Positions 40,802-51,994 are shown, numbered from the stretch's first letter. The stretch: DNA of 64,000 nt from Clavelina lepadiformis (GCF_947623445.1 NC_135245.1:6207501-6271500), one strand, 5' to 3'. Notes: generated from the letters alone by a model not told the origin. A program made the numbers and translations.

Positions 40802-41063
40802 CACATTCGCAATTCTACAGAAACCTTTTAAATCATATATTAATGCCACTCAATCGAAGTTTCTTTTCAAAGTTTTGGTTAAATGTAAGGTTCTAAGAAT
40901 TTAATATTGTCAGAGCCTCTTTAAAGCAATTTATTTAATACCACAAAATTTTGAAAATTTCAAAAAAGGTTTCAACTTCTGCTTACAATGGTTGAGTTTT
41001 AGAAACGAAAAAGTTTCCCAGAGTTTGTTTCGTTACACATTTCATTAAATAACAAAAAGGAAC

Positions 41064-41135
41064 AGGTCTCACCGAGATTTGAACTCGGATCGCAGGATTC
41101 AGAGTCCTGAGTGATAATCGTTACACCATGAGACC
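41064..41135 (-). tRNA. tRNA-Gln(CUG)
   Basis: D-arm change gataatcg. Confidence 0.7.
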
Positions 41136-41224
41136 GACGAGACAACCTTTTATATAGTACAATTTGAGATACTGTTTTATGTTATTTAGAAGCTGTCAAC
41201 ATATGTAACTTGTTATTCTGTATA

Positions 41225-41315
41225 TCCTTCGAACCGGATTCGAACCAGTGACCTATGGATTTCTGACTGATATTTCAACTACAGTCCACCGCTCTACCAA
41301 CTGAGCTATCGAAGG
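41225..41315 (-). tRNA. tRNA-Tyr(GUA)
   Basis: Consensus exons, intron tttcaac; no T4 downstream. Confidence 0.87.
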
Positions 41316-41578
41316 CACATTCGCAAAACTACAGAAAGCTTTTACCTCATATATTAATGCCAATCAATCGAAGTTTCTTTTCAAAGTTTTGGTTAAATGT
41401 AAGGTTCTAAGAATTTAAAAGTGTCAGAGCCTCTTCAAAGCAATTCATTTAATACCACAAAATTTTGCAAATTTCAAAAAAAAGGTTTCAACTTCTGCTT
41501 ACGATGGTTGAGTTTTAAAAATGAAAAAGTGTCCCAGAGTTGTTTGGTTACACATTTCATTAAATAACAAAAAGGAAC

Positions 41579-41650
41579 AGGTCTCACCGATATTTGAATT
41601 GGGATCGCAGGATTCAGAGTCCTGAGTGCTAACCGTTACACCAAGAGACC
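41579..41650 (-). tRNA. tRNA-Gln(CUG)
   Basis: tatttgaattggg T arm and accaagagacc acceptor change. Confidence 0.55.
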
Positions 41651-41735
41651 GACGAGACAACGTTTTATATTGTTGAAATTGACATACTCTTTTATGTTAT
41701 TTAGAAGCTGTCAAAATATGTAGCTTGACAAAAAA

Positions 41736-41826
41736 TCCTTCGAACCGGATTCGAAACAGTGACCTATGGATTTCCGACTGATATTTCCACTACAGTCCAT
41801 CGCTCTACTAACTGAGCTATCGAAGG
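41736..41826 (-). tRNA. tRNA-Tyr(GUA)
   Basis: gaaacag and gtccatcgc changes; T6 terminator. Confidence 0.72.
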
Positions 41827-42088
41827 CACATTCAAAAATCTACAGAAAGCTTTTAAAGCATATTTTAATGCCACTCAATCGAAGTTTCTTTTCAAAGTAT
41901 TGGTTAAATGTAAGGTTCTAAGAATTTCAAACTGTCAGAGCCTCTTTAAAGCAATTCATTTAATATCACAAAATTTGCAAATTTGAAAAAAAAGGTTTCA
42001 ACTTCTGCTTACGATGGTTGAGTTTTAGAAACGAAAAAGTTTCCCAGAATTGTTTGGTTACACATTTTATTAAATAACAAAAAGAAAC

Positions 42089-42160
42089 AGGTCTCACCGA
42101 GATTTGAACTCGGCTCGCAGAATTCAGAGTCCTGAGTGCTAACCGTTACACCATGAGACC
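42089..42160 (-). tRNA. tRNA-Gln(CUG)
   Basis: cggctcgcagaattc subtype. Confidence 0.77.
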
Positions 42161-42245
42161 GACGAGACAACATTTTATATTATTGAAATTAAGATACTCT
42201 TTTATGTTATTAAGAAGCTGTCAAAATATGTAACTTGACAAGAAA

Positions 42246-42336
42246 TCCTTCGAACCGGATTCGAACCAGTGACCTATGGATTTCTGACTGATATTTCCAC
42301 TACAGTCCACCGCTCTACCAACTGAGCTATCGAAGG
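42246..42336 (-). tRNA. tRNA-Tyr(GUA)
   Basis: Consensus exons; no T4 downstream. Confidence 0.87.
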
Positions 42337-42597
42337 CACATTCGCAAATCTACAGAAACCTTTTAAACCATATATTAATGCCACTCAATTCAAGTTTCTT
42401 TTCAAAGTTTTGGTTAAATGTAAGGTTCTAAGAATTTAATATTGTCAGAGCCTCTTTAAAGCAATTTATTTAATACCACAAAATTTTGCAAATTTAAAAA
42501 AAGGTTTCAACTTCTGCTTACGATGGTTGAGTTTAAGAAAAGAAAAAGTTTCCCAGAGTTGTTTGGTTACACATTTCATTAAATAACAAAAAGGAAC

Positions 42598-42669
42598 AGG
42601 TCTCACCGAGATTTGAACTCGGATCGCAGGATTCAGAGTCCTGAGTGCTAACCGTTACACCATGAGACC
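42598..42669 (-). tRNA. tRNA-Gln(CUG)
   Basis: Consensus copy. Confidence 0.92.
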
Positions 42670-42754
42670 GACAAGACAACATTTTATATTGTTGAAATTG
42701 ACAAACTCTTTTACGTTATTAAGAAGCAGTCAAAATATGTAGCTTGACAAAAAA

Positions 42755-42845
42755 TCCTTTGAAGCGGATTCGAACCAGTGACCTATGGATTTCTGACTGA
42801 TATTTCCACTACAGTCCACCGCTCTACTAACTGAGCTATCGAAGG
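42755..42845 (-). tRNA. tRNA-Tyr(GUA)
   Basis: cctttgaagcgg acceptor/T-stem changes; T6 terminator. Confidence 0.7.
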
Positions 42846-43107
42846 CACATTCGCAAATCTACAGAAACCTTTTAAACCATATATTAATGCCACTCAATCG
42901 AAGTTTCTTTTCAAAGTTTTGGTTAAATGTAAGGTTCTAAGAATTTAATATTGTCAGAGCCTCTTTAAAGCAATTTATTTAATACCACAAAATTTTGCAA
43001 ATTTCAAAAAAAGTTTCAACTTCTGCTTACAATGGTTGAGTTTTAGAAACGAAAAATTTTCCCAGAGTGTGTTTGGTTACACATTTCATTAAATAACAAA
43101 AAGGAAC

Positions 43108-43179
43108 AGGTCTCACCGAGATTTGAACTCGGATCGCAGGATTCAGAGTCCTGAGTGCTAACCGTTACACCATGAGACC
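43108..43179 (-). tRNA. tRNA-Gln(CUG)
   Basis: Consensus copy. Confidence 0.92.
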
Positions 43180-43268
43180 GACGAGACAACCTTTTATATA
43201 GTACAATTTGAGATACTGTTTTATGTTATTAAGAAGCTGTCAACATACGTAACTTGTTATTCTGTATA

Positions 43269-43359
43269 TCCTTCGAACCGGATTCGAACCAGTGACCTAT
43301 GGATTTCTGACTGATATTTCAACTACAGTCCACCGCTCTACCAACTGAGCTATCGAAGG
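43269..43359 (-). tRNA. tRNA-Tyr(GUA)
   Basis: Consensus exons; the upstream spacer carries the marker catgatactatatatt; no T4 downstream. Confidence 0.87.
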
Positions 43360-43625
43360 CACATTCGCAAAACTACAGAAAGCTTTTACATGATACTATA
43401 TATTAAAGCCAATCAATCGAAGTTTCTTTTCAAAGTTTTGGTTAAATGTAAGGTTCTAAGAATTTAATAATATCAGAACCTCTTTAAAGCAATTTATTTA
43501 ATACCACAAAATTTTGCAAATTTCAAAAAAGCTTTCAACTTCTGCTTACGATGGTTGAGTTTTAGAAATGAAAAAGTGTCTTAGAGTTGTTTGGTTACAC
43601 ATTTCATTAAATAACAAAAAGGAAC

Positions 43626-43697
43626 AGGTCTCATCGAGATTTGAATTGGGATCGCAGGATTCAGAGTCCTGAGTGCTAACCGTTACACCATGAGACC
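43626..43697 (-). tRNA. tRNA-Gln(CUG)
   Basis: catcgag and tgaattggg T-arm changes. Confidence 0.55.
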
Positions 43698-43782
43698 GAC
43701 AAGACAACCTTTTATATTGTTGAAATTGACATACTCTTTTATGTTATTAAGAAGCTGTCAAAATATGTAGCTTGACAAAACA

Positions 43783-43873
43783 TCCTTCGAACCAAATTCG
43801 AACCAGTAAACTATGGATTTCTGACTGATATTTCCACTACAGTCCACCGCTCTACCAACTGAGCAATCGAAGG
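43783..43873 (-). tRNA. tRNA-Tyr(GUA)
   Basis: accaaattcg T arm, cagtaaacta and gagcaatc D-stem changes; T4 downstream. Confidence 0.55.
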
Positions 43874-44135
43874 CACATTCGCAAATCTACAGACTGTTTT
43901 TAAATCATATTTTTATGCCACTCAATCGAAGTTTCTTTTCAAAGTATTGATTAAATGCAAGGTTCTGGGAATTTAAAAATGTCAGAGCCTCTTCAAAGCA
44001 ATTCATTTAATACCACAAAATTTTGCAAATTTCAAAAAAAGTTTCAACTTCTGATTACGATGGTTGAGCTTTAGAAAAGTAAAAGTTTCCCAGAATTGTT
44101 TGGTTACACATTTTATTAAACAACAAAATGTAAAC

Positions 44136-44207
44136 AGGTCTCACCGAGATTTGAACTCGAATCGCAGGATTCAAAGTCCTGAGTGCTAACCGTTAAACCA
44201 TGAGACC
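44136..44207 (-). tRNA. tRNA-Gln(UUG)
   Basis: TTG; ctcgaatc and gttaaacc changes. Confidence 0.68.
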
Positions 44208-44291
44208 GACAAGACAACCTTTTATATTATTGAAATTGACATACTCTTTTATATTATTTAGAAGCTGTCAAAATATATAGCTTGTTATACA

Positions 44292-44382
44292 GTCTTCGAA
44301 CCGGATTCGAACCAGTGACCTATGGATTTCTGACTGATATTCCCACTACAGTCCACCGCTCTACCAACTGAGCTGTCGAAGG
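44292..44382 (-). tRNA. tRNA-Tyr(GUA)
   Basis: gtcttcg 3' end and gctgtcg 5' change; no T4 downstream. Confidence 0.68.
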
Positions 44383-44569
44383 CACATTCGCATAACTACA
44401 GATTGTTTTTAAATCATATTTTAATGCCACTCAATCGTAGTTTTTTTTCAAAGTATTGGTTAAATGTAAGGTTCTAAGAATTTAAAAATGTCAGGGCCTC
44501 TTCAAAGCAATTCATTTAATACTACAAAATTTTGCAAATTTTAAAAAAAGTTTCAACTTCTGCTTACGT

Positions 44570-44590
44570 TACCAATTGAACTATCGAAGG
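44570..44590 (-). pseudogene. tRNA-Tyr 5' stub, deletion-junction monomer 3
   Basis: Same junction, with the extra change attgaacta in the D arm. Confidence 0.85.
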
Positions 44591-44853
44591 CACATTCGCA
44601 AACCTACAGAAAGCTTTTACATAATATATTAATGCCACTCAATCGAAGTTTCTTTTCAAAGTATTGGTTAAATGTAAGGTTCTAAGAATTTAAAAGTGTC
44701 AGAGCCTCTTTAAAGCAATTCATTTAATACCACAAAATTTGAAAATTTGAAAAAAAAAGGTTTCAACTTCTGCTTACGATGGTTGAGCTTTAGAAACGAA
44801 AAAGTTTCCCAGAATTGTTTGGTTACACGTTGCATTAAATAACAAAAAGAAAC

Positions 44854-44925
44854 AGGTCTCACCGAGATTTGAACTCGGATCGCAGGATTCAAAGTCCTGA
44901 GTGCTAACCGTTACACCATGAGACC
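44854..44925 (-). tRNA. tRNA-Gln(UUG)
   Basis: TTG; consensus. Confidence 0.9.
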
Positions 44926-45011
44926 GACGAGACAACTTTTTATATTGTTGAAATTCACATACTCTTTTATGTTATTTAGAAGCTGTCAAAATATGTAGCT
45001 TGACAAAAATA

Positions 45012-45102
45012 TCCTTCGAACCGGATTCGAACCAGTGACCTATGGATTTCTGACTGATATTTCCACTACAGTCCACCGCTCTACCAACTGAGCTATCGAA
45101 GG
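45012..45102 (-). tRNA. tRNA-Tyr(GUA)
   Basis: Consensus exons; T5 downstream. Confidence 0.9.
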
Positions 45103-45363
45103 CACATTCGCAAATCTACAGAAACATTTTAAACGATATATTAATGCCACTCAATCGAAGTTTATTTTCAAAGTTTTGGTTAAATGTAAGGTTCTAAGAA
45201 TTTAATATTGTCAGAGCCTCTTTAAAGCAATTTATTTGATAGAATAAAATTTTGCAAATTTCAAAAAAGGTTTCAACTTCTGCTTACGATGGTTGAGTTT
45301 TAGAAACGAAAAAGTTTCACAGAGTTGTTTGGTTACACATTTCATTAAACAACAAAATGGAAC

Positions 45364-45435
45364 AGGTCTCACCGACATTTGAACTCGGATCGCAGGATTC
45401 AGAGTCCTGAGTGCTAACCGTTACACCATGAGACC
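45364..45435 (-). tRNA. tRNA-Gln(CUG)
   Basis: T-stem change gacatttg. Confidence 0.78.
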
Positions 45436-45520
45436 GACAAGACAACATTTTATATTGTTGAAATTGACATACGCTTTTACGTTATTAAGAAGCTGTCAAA
45501 ATATGTAGCTTGACAAAAAA

Positions 45521-45611
45521 TCCTTCGAACCGGATTCGAACCAGTGACCTATGGATTTCTGACTGATATTTCCACTACAGTCCACCGCTCTACCAACTGA
45601 GCTATCGAAGG
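45521..45611 (-). tRNA. tRNA-Tyr(GUA)
   Basis: Consensus copy; T6 terminator. Confidence 0.92.
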
Positions 45612-45872
45612 CACATTCGCAAATCTACAGAAACCTTTTACATCATATATTAATGCCAATCAATCGAAGTTTCTTTTCAAAGTTTTGGTTAAATGTAAGG
45701 TTCTAAGAATTTAAAAATGTCAGAGTCTCTTTAAAGCAATTCATTTAATACCACAAAATTTGCAAATTAAAAAAAAAGGTTTCAACTTCTGCTTACGATG
45801 GTTGAGTTTTAGAAACGAAAAAGTTTCCCTGAGTTGTTTGGTTACACATTTCATTAAACAACGAAATGGAAC

Positions 45873-45944
45873 AGGTCTCACCGAGATTTGAACTCGGATC
45901 GCAGGATTCAGAGTCCTGAGTGCTAACCGTTACACCATGAGACC
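45873..45944 (-). tRNA. tRNA-Gln(CUG)
   Basis: Consensus copy. Confidence 0.92.
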
Positions 45945-46028
45945 GACGAGACAACATTTTATATTGTTGAAATTGAGTTACTCTTTTATGTTATTAAGAA
46001 GCTGTCAAAGTATGTAGCTTCTTTTACA

Positions 46029-46119
46029 TCTTTCGAACCGGATTCGAACCAGTAAACTATGGATTTCTGACTGATATTTCCACTACAGTCCACCGCTCTA
46101 CCAACTGAGCTATCGAAGG
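46029..46119 (-). tRNA. tRNA-Tyr(GUA)
   Basis: ctttcg acceptor; cagtaaacta; no T4 downstream. Confidence 0.75.
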
Positions 46120-46379
46120 CACATTCGCATAACTACAGATTGTTTTTAAATCATATTTTTATGCCACTCAATCGAAGTTTTTTTCAAAGTATTGATTAAA
46201 TGCAAGGTTCTAAGAATTTAAAAATGTCAGAGCCTCTTCAAAGCAATTCATTTAATACCACAAAATTTTGCAAATTTCAAAAAAGGTTTCAACTTCTGCT
46301 TACGATGGTTGAGTTTTAGAAACGAAAAAGTGTCCCAGAGTTGTTTATTTACACATTTCATTAAATAACAAAAAGGAAC

Positions 46380-46451
46380 AGGTCTCACCGATATTTGAAC
46401 TCGAAAGGCAGGATTCAGAGTCCTGAGTGCTAACCGTTACACCATGAGACC
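46380..46451 (-). tRNA. tRNA-Gln(CUG)
   Basis: gatatttg with cgaaagg T-stem changes. Confidence 0.6.
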
Positions 46452-46536
46452 GACGAGACAACCTTTTATATTGTTGAAATTGACATTCTCTTTTATGTTT
46501 TTAAGAAGCTGTCAAAATATGTAGCTTGACATAAAA

Positions 46537-46628
46537 TCCTTCGAACCGGATTCGAACCAGTGACCTATGGATTTCTGACTGATTTATTTCACTACAGTCC
46601 ACCGCTCTACCAACTGAGCTATCGAAGG
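46537..46628 (-). tRNA. tRNA-Tyr(GUA), 19-nt intron
   Basis: Intron is one base longer (gatttatttcac); exons consensus; T4 downstream. Confidence 0.82.
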
Positions 46629-46889
46629 TACATTCGCATACCTACAGAAAGCTTTTACATGATATATTAATGCCACTCAATCGAAGTTTCTTTTCAAAGT
46701 ATTGGTTAAATGTAAGGTTCTAAGAATTTAAAAGTGTCAGAGCCTCTTTAAAGCAATTCATTTAATACCACAAAATTTGAAAATTTGAAAAAAAGGTTTC
46801 AACTTCTGCTTACGATGGTTGAGCTTTAGAAACGAAAAAGTTTCCCAGAATTGTTTGGTTACACATTATATTAAATAACAAAAAGAAAA

Positions 46890-46961
46890 TGGTCTCACCG
46901 ATATTTGAACTCGGATCGCAGGATTCAAAGTCCTGAGTGCTAACCGTTACACCAAGAGACC
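46890..46961 (-). tRNA. tRNA-Gln(UUG)
   Basis: TTG; gatatttg and accaagagacc changes. Confidence 0.65.
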
Positions 46962-47046
46962 GACGAGACAACCTTTTATATTGTTGAAATTGAGATACTC
47001 TTTTATGTTATTTAGAAGCTGTCAAAATATGTAGCTTGACAAAAAA

Positions 47047-47137
47047 TCCTTTGAAGCGGATTCGAAACAGTGACCTATGGATTTCTGACTGATATTTCCA
47101 CTACAGTCCACCGCTCTACCAACTGAGCTATCGAAGG
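47047..47137 (-). tRNA. tRNA-Tyr(GUA)
   Basis: cctttgaagcgg and gaaacag changes; T6 terminator. Confidence 0.62.
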
Positions 47138-47398
47138 CACATTCGCAAATCTACAGAAACCTTTTAAACCATATATTAATGCCACTCAATTCAAGTTTCT
47201 TTTCAAAGTTTTGGTTAAATGTAAGGTTCTAAGAATTTAATATTGTCAGAGCCTCTTTAAAGCAATTTATTTAATACCACAAAATTTTGCAAAATTAAAA
47301 AAAGGTTTCAACTTCTGCTTACGATGGTTGAGTTTTAGAAACCAAAGTGTTTCCCAGAATTGTTTGGATACACATTTTATTAAATAACAAAAAGAAAA

Positions 47399-47470
47399 AG
47401 GTCTCACCGAGATTTGAACTCGGATCGCAGGATTCAAAGTCCTGAGTGCTAACCGTTACACCATGAGACC
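47399..47470 (-). tRNA. tRNA-Gln(UUG)
   Basis: TTG; consensus. Confidence 0.9.
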
Positions 47471-47554
47471 GACAAGACAACATTTTATATTGTTGAAATT
47501 GAGTTACTCTTTTATGTTATTAAGAAGCTGTCAAATTATGAAGTTTCTTTTACA

Positions 47555-47645
47555 TCCTTCGAACCGGATTCGAACCAGTGACCTATGGATTTCTGACTGA
47601 TATTTCCACTACAGTCCACCGCTCTACTAACTGAGCTATCGAAGG
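47555..47645 (-). tRNA. tRNA-Tyr(GUA)
   Basis: ctactaactg subtype; no T4 downstream. Confidence 0.85.
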
Positions 47646-47907
47646 CACATTCGCAAATCTACAGAAACCTTTTAAATCATATTTTAATGCCACTCAATCG
47701 AAGTTTCTTTTCAAAGTTTTGGTTAAATGTAAGGTTCTAAGAATTTAATATTGTCAGAGCCTCTTTAAAGCAATTTATTTAATACCACAAAATTTTGAAA
47801 ATTTCAAAAAAGGTTTCAACTTCTGCTTACAATGGTTGAGTTTTAGAAACGAAAAAGTTTCCCAGAGTTTGTTTCGTTACACATTTCATTAAATAACAAA
47901 AAGGAAC

Positions 47908-47979
47908 AGGTCTCACCGAGATTTGAACTCGGATCGCAGGATTCAGAGTCCTGAGTGCTAATCGTTACACCATGAGACC
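47908..47979 (-). tRNA. tRNA-Gln(CUG)
   Basis: D-loop change gctaatcg. Confidence 0.78.
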
Positions 47980-48068
47980 GACGAGACAACCTTTTATATA
48001 GTACAATTTGAGATACTGTTTGATGTTATTTAGAAGCTGTCAACATATGTAACTTGTTATTCTGTATA

Positions 48069-48159
48069 TCCTTCGAACCGGATTCGAACCAGTGACCTAT
48101 GGATTTCTGATTGATATTTCAACTACAGTCCACCGCTCTACCAACTGAGCTATCGAAGG
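48069..48159 (-). tRNA. tRNA-Tyr(GUA)
   Basis: Intron gattgatatttcaac; no T4 downstream. Confidence 0.85.
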
Positions 48160-48422
48160 CACATTCGCAAAACTACAGAAAGCTTTTACGTCATATATTA
48201 ATGCCAATCAATCGAAGTTTCTTTTCAAAGTTTTGGTTAAATGTAAGGTTCTAAGAATTTAAAAGTGTCAGAGCCTCTTCAAAGCAATTCATTTAATACC
48301 ACAAAATTTTGCAAATTTCAAAAAAAAGGTTTCAACTTCTGCTTACGATGGTTGAGTTTTAAAAAAGAAAAAGTGTCCCAGAGTTGTTTGGTTACACATT
48401 TCATTAAATAACAAAAAGGAAC

Positions 48423-48494
48423 AGGTCTCACCGAGATTTGAACTCGGATCGCAGGATTCAAAGTCCTGAGTGCTAACCGTTACACCAAGAGACC
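48423..48494 (-). tRNA. tRNA-Gln(UUG)
   Basis: TTG where the tandem copy at 50466 has CTG; accaagagacc. Confidence 0.78.
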
Positions 48495-48579
48495 GACGAG
48501 ACAACGTTTTATATTGTTGAAATTGACATGCTCTTTTATGTTATTTAGAAGCTGTCAAAATATGTAGCTTGACAAAAAA

Positions 48580-48670
48580 TCCTTCGAACCGGATTCGAAA
48601 CAGTGACCTATGGATTTCCGACTGATATTTCCACTACAGTCCATCGCTCTACTAACTGAGCTATCGAAGG
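48580..48670 (-). tRNA. tRNA-Tyr(GUA)
   Basis: gaaacag and gtccatcgc; T6 terminator. Confidence 0.72.
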
Positions 48671-48932
48671 CACATTCAAAAATCTACAGAAAGCTTTTAA
48701 AGCATATTTTAATGCCACTCAATCGAAGTTTCTTTTCAAAGTATTGGTTAAATGTAAGGTTCTAAGAATTTCAAACTGTCAGAGCCTCTTTAAAGCAATT
48801 CATTTAATATCACAAAATTTGCAAATTTGAAAAAAAAGGTTTCAACTTCTGCTTACGATGGTTGAGTTTTAGAAACGAAAAAGTTTCCCAGAATTGTTTG
48901 GTTACACATTTTATTAAATAACAAAAAGAAAC

Positions 48933-49004
48933 AGGTCTCACCGAGATTTGAACTCGGCTCGCAGAATTCAGAGTCCTGTGTGCTAACCGTTACACCATGA
49001 GACC
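48933..49004 (-). tRNA. tRNA-Gln(CUG)
   Basis: cggctcgcagaattc subtype with cctgtgtgc. Confidence 0.7.
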
Positions 49005-49089
49005 GACGAGACAACATTTTATATTGTTGAAATTAAGATACTCTTTTATGTTATTAAGAAGCTGTCAAAATATGTAGCTTGACAAAAAA

Positions 49090-49180
49090 TCCTTTGAAGC
49101 GGATTCGAAACAGTGACCTATGGATTTCTGACTGATATTTCCACTACAGTCCACCGCTCTACCAACTGAGCTATCGAAGG
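49090..49180 (-). tRNA. tRNA-Tyr(GUA)
   Basis: cctttgaagcgg and gaaacag; T6 terminator. Confidence 0.62.
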
Positions 49181-49441
49181 CACATTCGCAAATCTACAGA
49201 AACCTTTTAAACCATATATTAATGCCACTCAATTCAAGTTTCTTTTCAAAGTTTTGGTTAAATGTAAGGTTCTAAGAATTTAATATTGTCAGAGCCTCTT
49301 TAAAGCAATTTATTTAATACCACAAAATTTTGCAAATTTAAAAAAAGGTTTCAACTTCTGCTTACGATGGTTGAGTTTTAGAAACCAAAGTGTTTCCCAG
49401 AATTGTTTGGATACACATTTTATTAAATAACAAAAAGAAAA

Positions 49442-49513
49442 AGGTCTCACCGAGATTTGAACTCGGATCGCAGGATTCAAAGTCCTGAGTGCTAACCGTT
49501 ACACCATGAGACC
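49442..49513 (-). tRNA. tRNA-Gln(UUG)
   Basis: TTG; consensus. Confidence 0.9.
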
Positions 49514-49597
49514 GACAAGACAACATTTTATATTGTTGAAATTGAGTTACTCTTTTATGTTATTAAGAAGCTGTCAAATTATGAAGTTTCTTTTACA

Positions 49598-49688
49598 TCC
49601 TTCGAACCGGATTCGAACCAGTGACCTATGGATTTCTGACTGATATTTCCACTACAGTCCACCGCTCTACTAACTGAGCTATCGAAGG
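49598..49688 (-). tRNA. tRNA-Tyr(GUA)
   Basis: ctactaactg subtype; no T4 downstream. Confidence 0.85.
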
Positions 49689-49950
49689 CACATTCGCAAA
49701 TCTACAGAAACCTTTTAAATCATATATTAATGCCACTCAATCGAAGTTTCTTTTCAAAGTTTTGGTTAAATGTAAGGTTCTAAGAATTTAATATTGTCAG
49801 AGCCTCTTTAAAGCAATTTATTTAATACCACAAAATTTTGAAAATTTCAAAAAAGGTTTCAACTTCTGCTTACAATGGTTGAGTTTTAGAAACGAAAAAG
49901 TTTCCCAGAGTTTGTTTCGTTACACATTTCATTAAATAACAAAAAGGAAC

Positions 49951-50022
49951 AGGTCTCACCGAGATTTGAACTCGGATCGCAGGATTCAGAGTCCTGAGTG
50001 CTAATCGTTACACCATGAGACC
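49951..50022 (-). tRNA. tRNA-Gln(CUG)
   Basis: gctaatcg change. Confidence 0.78.
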
Positions 50023-50111
50023 GACGAGACAACCTTTTATATAGTACAATTTGAGATACTGTTTGATGTTATTTAGAAGCTGTCAACATATGTAACTTGT
50101 TATTCTGTATA

Positions 50112-50202
50112 TCCTTCGAACCGGATTCGAACCAGTGACCTATGGATTTCTGATTGATATTTCAACTACAGTCCACCGCTCTACCAACTGAGCTATCGAA
50201 GG
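50112..50202 (-). tRNA. tRNA-Tyr(GUA)
   Basis: Intron gattgatatttcaac; no T4 downstream. Confidence 0.85.
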
Positions 50203-50465
50203 CACATTCGCAAAACTACAGAAAGCTTTTACGTCATATATTAATGCCAATCAATCGAAGTTTCTTTTCAAAGTTTTGGTTAAATGTAAGGTTCTAAGAA
50301 TTTAAAAGTGTCAGAGCCTCTTCAAAGCAATTCATTTAATACCACAAAATTTTGCAAATTTCAAAAAAAAGGTTTCAACTTCTGCTTACGATGGTTGAGT
50401 TTTAAAAATGAAAAAGTGTCCCAGAGTTGTTTGGTTACACATTTCATTAAATAACAAAAAGGAAC

Positions 50466-50537
50466 AGGTCTCACCGAGATTTGAACTCGGATCGCAGGAT
50501 TCAGAGTCCTGAGTGCTAACCGTTACACCAAGAGACC
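50466..50537 (-). tRNA. tRNA-Gln(CUG)
   Basis: accaagagacc acceptor change. Confidence 0.78.
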
Positions 50538-50622
50538 GACGAGACAACGTTTTATATTGTTGAAATTGACATACTCTTTTATGTTATTTAGAAGCTGTCA
50601 AAATATGTAGCTTGACAAAAAA

Positions 50623-50713
50623 TCCTTCGAACCGGATTCGAAACAGTGACCTATGGATTTCCGACTGATATTTCCACTACAGTCCATCGCTCTACTAACT
50701 GAGCTATCGAAGG
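50623..50713 (-). tRNA. tRNA-Tyr(GUA)
   Basis: gaaacag and gtccatcgc; T6 terminator. Confidence 0.72.
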
Positions 50714-50975
50714 CACATTCAAAAATCTACAGAAAGCTTTTAAAGCATATTTTAATGCCACTCAATCGAAGTTTCTTTTCAAAGTATTGGTTAAATGTAA
50801 GGTTCTAAGAATTTCAAACTGTCAGAGCCTCTTTAAAGCAATTCATTTAATATCACAAAATTTGCAAATTTGAAAAAAAAGGTTTCAACTTCTGCTTACG
50901 ATGGTTGAGTTTTAGAAACGAAAAAGTTTCCCAGAATTGTTTGGTTACACATTTTATTAAATAACAAAAAGAAAC

Positions 50976-51047
50976 AGGTCTCACCGACATTTGAACTCGG
51001 CTCGCAGAATTCAGAGTCCTGAGTGCTAACCGTTACACCATGAGACC
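50976..51047 (-). tRNA. tRNA-Gln(CUG)
   Basis: gacatttg and cggctcgcagaattc changes. Confidence 0.68.
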
Positions 51048-51132
51048 GACGAGACAACATTTTATATTGTTGAAATTAAGATACTCTTTTATGTTATTAA
51101 GAAGCTGTCAAAATATGTAGCTTGACAAGAAA

Positions 51133-51223
51133 TCCTTCGAACCGGATTCGAACCAGTGACCTATGGATTTCTGACTGATATTTCCACTACAGTCCACCGC
51201 TCTACCAACTGAGCTATCGAAGG
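51133..51223 (-). tRNA. tRNA-Tyr(GUA)
   Basis: Consensus exons; no T4 downstream. Confidence 0.87.
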
Positions 51224-51484
51224 CACATTCGCAAATCTACAGAAACCTTTTAAACCATATATTAATGCCACTCAATTCAAGTTTCTTTTCAAAGTTTTGG
51301 TTAAATGTAAGGTTCTAAGAATTTAATATTGTCAGAGCCTCTTTAAAGCAATTTATTTAATACCACAAAATTTTGCAAATTTAAAAAAAGGTTTCAACTT
51401 CTGCTTACGATGGTTGAGTTTAAGAAAAGAAAAAGTTTCCCAGAGTTGTTTGGTTACACATTTCATTAAATAACAAAAAGGAAC

Positions 51485-51556
51485 AGGTCTCACCGAGATT
51501 TGAACTCGGATCGCAGGATTCAGAGTCCTGAGTGCTAACCGTTACACCATGAGACC
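51485..51556 (-). tRNA. tRNA-Gln(CUG)
   Basis: Consensus copy. Confidence 0.92.
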
Positions 51557-51641
51557 GACAAGACAACATTTTATATTGTTGAAATTCACATACTCTTTTA
51601 CGTTATTAAGAAGCAGTCAAAATATGTAGCTTGACAAAAAA

Positions 51642-51732
51642 TCCTTTGAAGCGGATTCGAACCAGTGACCTATGGATTTCTGACTGATATTTCCACTACA
51701 GTCCACCGCTCTACTAACTGAGCTATCGAGGG
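51642..51732 (-). tRNA. tRNA-Tyr(GUA)
   Basis: cctttgaagcgg and atcgaggg acceptor changes; T6 terminator. Confidence 0.65.
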
Positions 51733-51994
51733 CACATTCGCAAATCTACAGAAACCTTTTAAACCATATATTAATGCCACTCAATCGAAGTTTCTTTTCA
51801 AAGTTTTGGTTAAATGTAAGGTTCTAAGAATTTAATATTGTCAGAGCCTCTTTAAAGCAATTTATTTAATACCACAAAATTTTGCAAATTTCAAAAAAAG
51901 TTTCAACTTCTGCTTACAATGGTTGAGTTTTAGAAACGAAAAATTTTCCCAGAGTGTGTTTGGTTACACATTTCATTAAATAACAAAAAGGAAC

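Larger units (their letters stand above)
35883..40989. repeat. Higher-order repeat, 10 dimers, 5107-bp offset, copy 2
   Basis: Second tandem copy of 30776-35882. Only a few substitutions separate the copies in the stretches compared, so this is one of the youngest amplifications in the window. Confidence 0.9.
40203..42245. repeat. Four-dimer block, copy A
   Basis: Four Tyr/Gln dimers that recur at 47047-49089 and 49090-51132 with the same subtype order. The Tyr with the gaaacag T-arm variant and the Tyr with catcgctctactaac are markers. Confidence 0.82.
42246..47046. repeat. Segment D of the 8887-bp-offset duplication, copy 1
   Basis: Matches 51133-55932 at an offset of 8887 (8886 past about 45.8 kb). 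It includes the deletion-junction monomer (44570/53457) and the Tyr with a 19-nt intron (46537/55423). Confidence 0.85.
47047..49089. repeat. Four-dimer block, copy B
   Basis: Tandem neighbour of copy C at an offset of 2043 bp. It differs from C in the Gln at 48423 (UUG instead of CUG). Confidence 0.85.
49090..51132. repeat. Four-dimer block, copy C
   Basis: Tandem copy of 47047-49089. It also starts the right half of the 8887-bp-offset duplication. Confidence 0.85.
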
